Of a DNA stretch of 5,045 bases, positions 1-5,045 are shown one piece after another. The notes beneath the pieces were generated by a model, which saw nothing but the letters and a program-made list of their open reading frames with translations, searched no databases and was not told the DNA's origin. Both the position numbers and the translations under genes were made by a program. The stretch is from an uncultured Eubacteriales bacterium (GTDB taxonomy: Bacteria > Bacillota > Clostridia > Peptostreptococcales > Anaerovoracaceae), in NCBI GenBank assembly GCA_902803725.1, contig CADCRD010000055.1, positions 1-5,045 on the forward strand. Reading direction: 5' to 3'. Position 1 is the stretch's first letter. Every line of letters starts with the position of its first letter.

Positions 1-610
1 CTCACATAATATAGGTTTGGGAAAGGATATAAAGAGGGCGGCTCTGACAGCAGTTTATGGTGACAGATTCAGCTTTGATATCGGAAAGTTCAATGACAGA
101 TATGTGACGTATGTTGCAGTGTTTGGTGCTTTTTCAGATGTCAGCTATGGAACGAACCAGTATTTTAAAAATATCTTCGGACATGCGGCTTATGTGATCA
201 AAGGCATTGCTGCTGCACCGAAAAGTCTTTCTGACAAAAGCCATATGAAGATCGAAACCGACGAGGAAACGATCGAGGGAGATTTCGTTTTCGGAGCTAT
301 CGGCAATACCTTTACAGTAGGCGGGTTCAGACTGAATGAAATGAAGCGCGAAAATCTTCATGACGGATATTTTGAACTTATCCTGATCCCCGCGCCAAAG
401 AGCAAAAGTGAACTGCCGCGTATTGCCGCCAGTATTCTCAGAGACAAAGTGGACAGCCCGTATGTCATATTCAGAAGGATCAAACGTGCCCGTATCACTG
501 CTGAACAAAATACTGCATGGACGATAGACGGTGAAGAGGGAGGCAATATCACACAGGCAGATTTTGAGGTCGCTCCCGAGGCAGTCACTGTCATGGTGCC
601 GGAAAGGTAA
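1..610 (+). CDS. Diacylglycerol/lipid kinase (DgkB/YegS family), C-terminal part, cut at left window edge
   Basis: The frame is open from the first complete codon (position 2) to TAA at 608-610. A TTG at 17 is not taken as the start because homology-like sequence (S-H-N-I-G-L-G-K-D-I) runs through it. This stretch resembles the segment just after the family's conserved T-N-D-F-A motif, so the nucleotide-binding half lies outside the window. What remains is the beta-sandwich half. Visible family-like patterns are FDIGKFNDRYVTYVAVFGAF, then GHAAYVIKGI, the block EGDFVFGAIGNT followed by VGGF, the DGYFELILIP strand, and AWTIDGEEGG near the end. The Glu of the DGE motif (codon 533-535) corresponds to the catalytic Glu described for staphylococcal DgkB. 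By family, such enzymes phosphorylate diacylglycerol or related lipids with ATP at the inner face of the membrane and return diacylglycerol to phospholipid synthesis. The exact substrate is not deducible here. A strong terminator follows directly, so it ends its own transcription unit. Confidence 0.9.
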   Translation, partial: SHNIGLGKDIKRAALTAVYGDRFSFDIGKFNDRYVTYVAVFGAFSDVSYGTNQYFKNIFGHAAYVIKGIAAAPKSLSDKSHMKIETDEETIEGDFVFGAIGNTFTVGGFRLNEMKRENLHDGYFELILIPAPKSKSELPRIAASILRDKVDSPYVIFRRIKRARITAEQNTAWTIDGEEGGNITQADFEVAPEAVTVMVPER

Positions 611-616
611 AAAATC

Positions 617-662
617 AGAGGATGCAAAAAGCAGAATAGTGTCTTTTTGCATCTTCTTTTTT
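617..662 (+). terminator. Intrinsic terminator after the lipid kinase gene
   Basis: A perfect 11-bp stem pairs GATGCAAAAAG (621-631) with CTTTTTGCATC (643-653) around an 11-nt loop. The stem extends by four more pairs, one of them G-U (617-620 with 654-657). It is followed by a T-run (657-662). It begins seven bases after the kinase stop codon. The lower and middle stem contain A-U tracts, so it could work partly in either direction, but the T-tail fits the plus strand. Confidence 0.88.
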
Positions 663-687
663 GTATCCTCCTTTGTATCTGCTTGAT

Positions 688-716
688 TTGAAAAAGCATA
701 TTCTGCATGATATAAT
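688..716 (+). promoter_or_regulatory. Sigma-A type promoter for the surface-protein gene
   Basis: A TTGAAA box at 688-693 (one mismatch to TTGACA) is separated by exactly 17 nt from a perfect TATAAT at 711-716. The expected transcription start is near 723, which gives a leader of about 40 nt before the ATG at 763. Its place between the kinase terminator and the next start codon shows that the surface-protein gene is transcribed separately. I see no operator-like repeat around it. Confidence 0.82.
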
Positions 717-750
717 TCAAAAGCTTATATATTTTCTTTTTGACACATTA

Positions 751-757
751 AAGGAAG
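751..757 (+). promoter_or_regulatory. Ribosome binding site deciding the start at 763
   Basis: AAGGAAG lies 5 nt before ATG 763 and matches the anti-Shine-Dalgarno sequence at good spacing. It argues for the ATG over the in-frame TTG at 661. That upstream extension would run through the promoter's -10 box, and no ribosome binding site precedes it. Confidence 0.85.
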
Positions 758-762
758 CAGGG

Positions 763-861
763 ATGAGTAACAGAAGACTTGTAAAAATTGCGTTAGTTGC
801 TGTAATCGTTGCAGTATCATTTATTTTCTTTTCTCTTGATGACATTGGCAAAGCTATTGCC
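763..861 (+). other. Signal peptide region of the surface protein
   Basis: Residues 1-33 have a short basic start (N-R-R, then K8), a hydrophobic core of about 16 residues (IALVAVIVAVSFIFFS) and a small-residue A-I-A just before G34, a plausible signal peptidase I site. A strongly charged, Glu-rich stretch follows, as expected for the mature N-terminus. No YSIRK-G/S motif is present. An uncleaved anchor is possible, but less likely given the second hydrophobic anchor at the C-terminus. Confidence 0.8.
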
Positions 862-3800
862 GGTCCGGCGATCCCGGAAGAAACAGAAAAAGAGCAGAAC
901 GAGAACGCTGAAAAGTGGGATGTTTCTCTTGCCATTTATGATTCTAAAGTGAATGGAGGAAAAACTGCTCTTACTGCAGCTGACTGGGATGGATCACAGC
1001 CGGAGAACGGTTTCGGGCAGACGACAGATGCCGGAGAACCACGGACCTTCACTGTTCAGATCACGTATAGGAACACATCAGCTGCGAAAGAGCATGGAAA
1101 AGGAGATCTCAGGATAAGAATACCGGATCTTTCTTATGGTATGGAAAGCGCGGTTTGCTCTGCTAAAATAACAGTCGGAGCAAATGATTCTTCTCATTCG
1201 AATTATGACTGGGATTATAAGGGCAGTCAGGGCGGAGTCATGACTTTCACAAATGCTTATGCTCTTGAGGAAGGGACGAACCTTGAGGGGTCTATCCAGA
1301 TAGCTTATGAGATCAGACCTGAGAAAGAAGAAAACCCCGAAAGGTTCAAGGATGAATGCTTTAAAGAGTTTTCAAAGGTGCTCAAAGCTGACCTGTATAT
1401 AAAAGGTGACAGCAATTCTTTTGAGAAGGTCAGGACGAGCAACGAAGTTTCCTATCACTACAAGAGGACGTTCAAACATCCCTGGAAAAGATTCAAATAT
1501 CATTTAGAGAAAAATGCGGCCAGGATCTCAAGCTTTGACGGGCTGGGTGAGAACGCAGAAGAATATATCTGGGTACGGTATTCGTTCAACACGACCAACG
1601 ATACGATATATTTGGGTGAGTGTGCGATCAGAGCTCAAAACCAGTATATTCTTGACGAACTGCCGCAAGGAGTCAAAGTTTTCAATGCAGATACCGGAGA
1701 GCAAATGGCCCCTGTATCCGGCAATACATATAAATTCTTTGCGCTTGCCAAGGACAGCAGTTTAAAGGACATCAACAGGTATATCGTTGGTTATCCAAAG
1801 AAGGATTTCAAGGAAGAAGACGGGTACAAAACGATCGTCAATACAGGAAAACTGTATGGGAAATACGAAGACCGTGACGAAGATGAACTTCTGGATGATG
1901 CATCAGTGACTGTTAAACTGGCTGATTTTGATTTTTCATATCCCCCCGGGAATTTATACGGGATAAGCAAGATGATATGGGAAAGGTCACAGTCATCTTA
2001 TAAAGGAAAGATCAACTACGAGTCACTTATTGGTGAAGATACGAAAATTGGTACCGGAGGCAAGTTTACGAGCTACCTGTGGCCCTTTGCCAGATATACC
2101 GGGAAAAAGATGGATGTTCGGTTCGGCGACGATCTTCTTTACATAACAGGAAGCGATGGCAAGTACAGACAGCTTCGCGATGAAGAATATTATTTCAACA
2201 GGGCTTCGATGCGCCTCATGAACGGCAACAACCTTTCACTTTCAGGTAAGGGTTATCAATGCGAACTTTGGGTGCGTTCTGCCGGTCAGGACAGTTATCA
2301 TCTCAGAAATGGATTTGAATATGAGAAAGACTCTTATTCGTTTTCATTCACAAAAGATGAGGCTGTTGCCGGATACTATTTTGTCATCAAGGATGTCAAT
2401 GAAAGTGTCCGGGCCACCAGCGGAAACTACAGCACATCAGGCTGTTCAAATCAGATCACTATAAATGGCGCTGAAAACATCAGCAGGTCAGGAACGATCT
2501 TCAATTTTGATTTTGTACAGGTATTGATCGATGGCAAAGTTGTGAATACGCCGTCAGATGCCAGTTATAGTACGCCTGTTACTAAATCAGAGATAATGAA
2601 GCATGATCAGAGTGTATATGGAATGAACATGCAAAGAGCTTATGATCATCTCGATTACGTTCCTTATGATGTTCCTGAGGAAAAATATTTTATCTCTGTC
2701 AGCAAGATAATGACGGATCCAAAGCAGGATGGTTCTCGTGAGTGTTTTTATGGTGAAACAACGCTCAAAGAGAAAATGATGACAAACAATACGAACAGCG
2801 ACAGCAGTTGGCACTTTAACGATCATATTTACCAGAATTATTACAAGGGGAAACGTGAACTTAAAGGAATAGATGGTTTTGACCTTTATGACTTGCTGCC
2901 TGAAGGCATGATCACTACTTCGTCAGAAAAGGAAATACTGGATTCGCTAAGTGTAAGCAATAATGAAAGTACTGGTACAAACCAGGATATGATGAATGTC
3001 TACAAACTTGACGGCACACTTTTGGGCCGGGATGAGTTTTATGAATTGACTAAAGAGAATACAAAGATAACGATCAAAGAAAACTACAAAGGGACCGGAA
3101 GGACCATGATCCATATTGTTTGTGATTATTCTGATGATCCTTTGGTTTGCGTTACGAATTATTTCTCGAAGGATCTGATCAGCTTTAAATACAATTATGA
3201 GATCCCATATGATTCATATTTGGAATTCGGCGGCAGCTGGACGAACTATGCTTATCTGAAATACAAGGATAAGGTTGCAGGCGGCACATATGATACAGGA
3301 GGAGTCAAGGACGACGGGCATTACGATGAAGATGTCAGAGATATTGATGGCAATGGAAATATCTCAGAGGACCTGGCATATGCAAAGGCAAGTCAAAATA
3401 TCACCAGTGTCGTTTCAACATTCCAGGATGTATCTAAATATGTCAGAACGAAAGAATATAATTACTCGCCTGGGCTGCTGCCCGGAAAGATCGGTGAAGA
3501 TTACAGCTACAAGCTTCGCGTAAGGACGGGAAGGAACAATATCACAGACCTCGTGATATATGATAGTGTTGAAAATTATAAAAAAGATAAATACGGCAAC
3601 CTCGTGAAGGCGGACGAAGGCAATCCTTCCTGGAGAGGAGAATTCAAAGGTGTCGATACATCTTTTGCTGAATCGCAAGGTTATATTGTTAAGGTGTTCT
3701 ATTCCGAAGAAGAAAAACCGGGAGAAATCAATAAAGACGATTCATGGAAGGAATACAGTTCAGATGTTGATAATGAAAAGGTCAAATCTCTTGCTTTTCA

Positions 3801-4872
3801 ATATTTAGATGAAAGCGGGGCTCCTGCCGTTATTCCCCAGACGTCACTGACATATGTGGAAATCAATATGAAAGCTCCTGAAAACGGATACGAGACGGCA
3901 AGGGCATACAATGGCTGCTGGACATTTTGGCGTGCCATTGATGACAACGATCGGCCTGTGGATTTCATAACCGGCATCAACAGCAACACAGTGCAGCTTT
4001 CACTTTTCGCTGAGACAGAAGTCAGGGTCAGCAAAAAATGGACAAATGATGATGAGCGAGAAAAGCCTGACAGTGTAACAGTGATTTTGTACCAGAATGG
4101 AAAAGAATGCAGTCAGACCACGATCTCAGAGGATGACGACTGGGAGGGATCATTTTCGAATCTGCCGAAATATGATAATGACGGCAAAGAATATATCTAT
4201 ACAGTAAAGGAAAAAAAGGTCAAAGATTATGTGGCAAAAGTGACCGGAGATCAGAATGACGGATTTGTTATCACAAATACTCCTGAGACAACAGTCAGTG
4301 TCAGAAAAATCTGGGATGATGAAGATGATCTAAACGGTAAACGGCCGGACAAAGTCGTGATCAGACTATATGCTGACGGAGAGGATACAGGCAGGATCAT
4401 AGAACTGAGCCGGGATAATGACTGGAGATCTGAGTTTACTGATCTTGAGAAGTATAGCGACGGCGAAGAAATAGAATATGAAGTCAGGGAGGATCCTGTT
4501 GAGGGATTTGAAAGTAACGTGACCGGTTCATACAAGGAAGGCTTTGTCATAGAAAATAAATATATAAAACCAGAGGAGGAGGAGCCTCAGTCTGAAACGC
4601 CAAAAACATCTTTAGATAAATCCGAAAAAAATACTCCGGATCCATCTGAAGAAGAAACTGTTGTTGATGAAAAAACGTACAAATCTGAAAAGGATGTGAC
4701 GCATTCTGCAGCAAAGAAGGTTCCGCAAAAGACCAATAAGTCAAAAGCCTCCAAAAAGAAGAGCAACGCTGCTGCGACAGGAGATGACACGCATTCATCT
4801 GCTGCTGTGATCATACTGCTTGTTGCTGCCTTTGTGATGGCACTGAGCCGCCGCAAAGCCTTAAGAAGATGA
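763..4872 (+). CDS. Large cell-surface adhesin-like protein with two Cna_B repeats and an atypical sortase-type C-terminus
   Basis: The product has 1369 residues. Order of parts: signal peptide with hydrophobic core about 9-24 and possible cleavage after A-I-A at 33; a charged linker at 39-51; an unassigned beta-rich ectodomain about 52-1084; Cna_B repeats at about 1085-1174 and 1176-1267; an E/P then K-rich linker at about 1270-1334; and AAATGDD (1336-1342), a hydrophobic stretch 1347-1361 and a basic tail RRKALRR. By family, Cna_B modules form stalks stiffened by internal Lys-Asn isopeptide bonds and hold a binding region away from the wall, so a role in adhesion or matrix contact is an inference. 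The ectodomain contains D-x-LP-x-G turns at 298-303 (DELPQG) and 710-715 (DLLPEG), like those of DUF11-type and fimbrial beta-sandwich domains. It also has a calcium-loop-like D-x-D-G-N-G at 860-865. The start at 763 is chosen for its ribosome binding site and signal peptide. The frame is intact with no frameshift. The ligand is unknown. Confidence 0.9.
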   Translation: MSNRRLVKIALVAVIVAVSFIFFSLDDIGKAIAGPAIPEETEKEQNENAEKWDVSLAIYDSKVNGGKTALTAADWDGSQPENGFGQTTDAGEPRTFTVQITYRNTSAAKEHGKGDLRIRIPDLSYGMESAVCSAKITVGANDSSHSNYDWDYKGSQGGVMTFTNAYALEEGTNLEGSIQIAYEIRPEKEENPERFKDECFKEFSKVLKADLYIKGDSNSFEKVRTSNEVSYHYKRTFKHPWKRFKYHLEKNAARISSFDGLGENAEEYIWVRYSFNTTNDTIYLGECAIRAQNQYILDELPQGVKVFNADTGEQMAPVSGNTYKFFALAKDSSLKDINRYIVGYPKKDFKEEDGYKTIVNTGKLYGKYEDRDEDELLDDASVTVKLADFDFSYPPGNLYGISKMIWERSQSSYKGKINYESLIGEDTKIGTGGKFTSYLWPFARYTGKKMDVRFGDDLLYITGSDGKYRQLRDEEYYFNRASMRLMNGNNLSLSGKGYQCELWVRSAGQDSYHLRNGFEYEKDSYSFSFTKDEAVAGYYFVIKDVNESVRATSGNYSTSGCSNQITINGAENISRSGTIFNFDFVQVLIDGKVVNTPSDASYSTPVTKSEIMKHDQSVYGMNMQRAYDHLDYVPYDVPEEKYFISVSKIMTDPKQDGSRECFYGETTLKEKMMTNNTNSDSSWHFNDHIYQNYYKGKRELKGIDGFDLYDLLPEGMITTSSEKEILDSLSVSNNESTGTNQDMMNVYKLDGTLLGRDEFYELTKENTKITIKENYKGTGRTMIHIVCDYSDDPLVCVTNYFSKDLISFKYNYEIPYDSYLEFGGSWTNYAYLKYKDKVAGGTYDTGGVKDDGHYDEDVRDIDGNGNISEDLAYAKASQNITSVVSTFQDVSKYVRTKEYNYSPGLLPGKIGEDYSYKLRVRTGRNNITDLVIYDSVENYKKDKYGNLVKADEGNPSWRGEFKGVDTSFAESQGYIVKVFYSEEEKPGEINKDDSWKEYSSDVDNEKVKSLAFQYLDESGAPAVIPQTSLTYVEINMKAPENGYETARAYNGCWTFWRAIDDNDRPVDFITGINSNTVQLSLFAETEVRVSKKWTNDDEREKPDSVTVILYQNGKECSQTTISEDDDWEGSFSNLPKYDNDGKEYIYTVKEKKVKDYVAKVTGDQNDGFVITNTPETTVSVRKIWDDEDDLNGKRPDKVVIRLYADGEDTGRIIELSRDNDWRSEFTDLEKYSDGEEIEYEVREDPVEGFESNVTGSYKEGFVIENKYIKPEEEEPQSETPKTSLDKSEKNTPDPSEEETVVDEKTYKSEKDVTHSAAKKVPQKTNKSKASKKKSNAAATGDDTHSSAAVIILLVAAFVMALSRRKALRR
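3340..3375 (+). other. EF-hand/dockerin-like calcium-loop motif inside the surface protein
   Basis: Residues 860-871 read DIDGNGNISEDL. Positions 1, 3 and 5 are D, D and N, position 6 is G and position 8 is I, as in canonical calcium loops. Position 12 is Leu instead of Glu/Asp. Asp at position 11 or Glu at 10 might substitute. It is an isolated single loop without an obvious partner loop, so calcium binding is only a possibility. Confidence 0.45.
4015..4284 (+). repeat. Cna_B domain, repeat 1 (about residues 1085-1174)
   Basis: It begins with the strand VRVSKKW (W1093), has the typical middle DDWEGSFSNLPKYDNDGKEY, then Y-T-V-K-E, and closes with GFVITNT. The expected isopeptide residues are all present: Lys1091 (two before the Trp), Glu1150 (catalytic) and Asn1172. 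By family, the Lys-Asn bond forms spontaneously and makes the module resistant to force and proteases. It carries one Cys (C1116). The loop after W1093 is about three residues shorter than in repeat 2. Confidence 0.88.
4288..4563 (+). repeat. Cna_B domain, repeat 2 (about residues 1176-1267)
   Basis: It begins TVSVRKIWDDEDD (W1184), has the full N-G-K-R-P-D loop, then DNDWRSEFTDLEKYSDGEE, Y-E-V-R-E and GFVIENKY. The inferred isopeptide triad is Lys1182, Glu1243 and Asn1265, all present. It is clearly related to repeat 1 in protein sequence, but the DNA has diverged, so this is not a recent tandem duplication. It joins directly to the wall-spanning linker. Confidence 0.88.
4768..4869 (+). other. 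C-terminal sorting signal with non-canonical motif AAATGDD
   Basis: Residues 1336-1369 have the three-part layout of a sortase substrate: a TG-containing motif (AAATGDD), a hydrophobic segment of about 15 residues (AAVIILLVAAFVMAL, 1347-1361) and a basic tail (SRRKALRR). The Leu and Pro of LPxTG are both replaced by Ala, while Thr1339, Gly1340 and Asp1341 are kept. It could be a substrate of a divergent sortase, or simply a C-terminal membrane anchor if cleavage does not occur. Confidence 0.72.
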
Positions 4873-4903
4873 GGATCTCAGCAAAGGCGCATGCTATCGT
4901 GTG

Positions 4904-5045
4904 TCAGCACCTAAAGTATATTTGCTTTAGTTGCTCGGGCATAGAATTGAACATCATCTTCATTCCTTCTGAGAGTTCGATCGGTTTCTTGTTCTCATCG
5001 ATCCCGAACAGTTTCATGTATTTTCGATAGGCGTCTTCATCCCAG
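4904..5045 (-). pseudogene. ABC transporter ATP-binding protein, 3' end, apparently truncated after the signature motif
   Basis: On the minus strand, 46 codons run from the right window edge to TGA at 4906-4904. The reading starts WDEDAYRKYMKLFGIDENKK, continues P-I-E-L-S-E-G-M-K-M-M-F, and ends P-E-Q-L-K-Q-I-Y-F-R-C. The first part fits the region before and at the ABC signature of the ABC-2 type exporter ATPases, where a W-D/F-D-E segment leads to LSKGMKMK (LSGGQ-like). In intact proteins this is followed by Walker B (LDEPTSGLDP), the D-loop and the H-loop. Here none of these follows, and none is visible in the other minus-strand frames toward 4800. The gene therefore seems broken, perhaps by a frameshift or by replacement of its 3' end during gain of the neighbouring gene. 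The two genes converge with 31 bases between the stop codons. The 5' part lies outside the window, so whether a full-length copy is made cannot be judged. Confidence 0.68.
4907..4934. repeat. Short inverted repeat at the end of the ABC ATPase remnant
   Basis: GCACCTAAAG (4907-4916) and CTTTAGTTGC (4925-4934) pair over 10 positions with one mismatch (C4910 against T4931), around an 8-nt loop. No T-run follows on either strand, so it is a poor intrinsic terminator. It may still pause polymerase or stabilise RNA ends between the convergent genes. Confidence 0.4.

Noticed and set aside
17..19. TTG at 17 as the true start of the lipid kinase
   Set aside because: The reading frame and family-like sequence continue upstream to the window edge, and the nucleotide-binding half would be missing. 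It is a window truncation.
134..720. Minus-strand open frames opposite the lipid kinase (134-652 and 358-720)
   Set aside because: They overlap a clearly recognisable kinase on the other strand, show no family-like motifs, and one runs through the terminator. They are shadow frames.
740..745. Perfect TTGACA -35 box just before the adhesin start
   Set aside because: The expected -10 position, about 17 nt downstream, falls on ATGAGT at the start codon and is not TATAAT-like. The pair at 688-716 is far better.
661..762. In-frame extension of the adhesin gene to a TTG at 661 (34 extra residues)
   Set aside because: It starts inside the T-run of the kinase terminator and has no ribosome binding site. 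It would also include the promoter boxes at 688-716. ATG 763 has a strong AAGGAAG site and gives a normal signal peptide.
2899..2910. LLPEGM as an internal LPxTG-like sorting motif
   Set aside because: It lacks the T-G pair and is not followed by a hydrophobic segment and basic tail. It fits a beta-sandwich turn motif better.
4251..4856. Minus-strand open frames opposite the Cna_B repeats and C-terminal linker
   Set aside because: Their Ser/Leu/Phe-rich composition is the complement of the Asp/Glu/Lys-rich coding strand, and they have no ribosome binding site or domain pattern. They are shadows.
1..5045. CRISPR array, tRNA, rRNA or insertion-sequence ends
   Set aside because: I saw no regularly spaced direct repeats, no cloverleaf-like sequence, and no transposase frame or terminal inverted repeats with target duplications.

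Overview
The window is low-to-mid GC DNA that reads like a Gram-positive anaerobe of the Bacillota, most likely class Clostridia. This rests on a consensus sigma-A type promoter, a strong AAGGAAG ribosome binding site, a U-tailed intrinsic terminator, a DgkB/YegS-like lipid kinase and a Cna_B-containing, wall-anchored surface protein. Genus cannot be told from this piece.

Layout from left to right: (1) positions 1-610, plus strand, are the C-terminal part of a diacylglycerol/lipid kinase cut by the left window edge. It is closed by a strong intrinsic terminator at 617-662. (2) Positions 663-762 hold an independent promoter (TTGAAA, 17-nt spacer, TATAAT) and a ribosome binding site. (3) Positions 763-4872, plus strand, encode one very large surface protein of 1369 residues. 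It has an N-terminal signal peptide, about 1000 residues of beta-rich extracellular region that I cannot assign to a named family, two Cna_B repeats each with a complete Lys-Glu-Asn isopeptide triad, a charged wall-spanning linker, and an unusual C-terminal sorting signal in which AAATGDD stands where LPxTG is expected. (4) Positions 4904-5045, minus strand, hold the 3' end of an ABC-transporter ATPase reading frame that stops shortly after the signature motif. The gene therefore looks truncated or decayed.

The surface-protein gene is a self-contained single-gene transcription unit between a terminated housekeeping gene and a convergent, apparently broken transporter gene. No sortase, pilin partner or regulator is in the window. 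The lipid kinase probably belongs to glycerolipid recycling and need not be functionally linked to the adhesin. The most interesting content is the uncharacterised ectodomain, the atypical sorting motif, and the ABC ATPase ending next to the adhesin gene, which may mark an insertion or rearrangement boundary.
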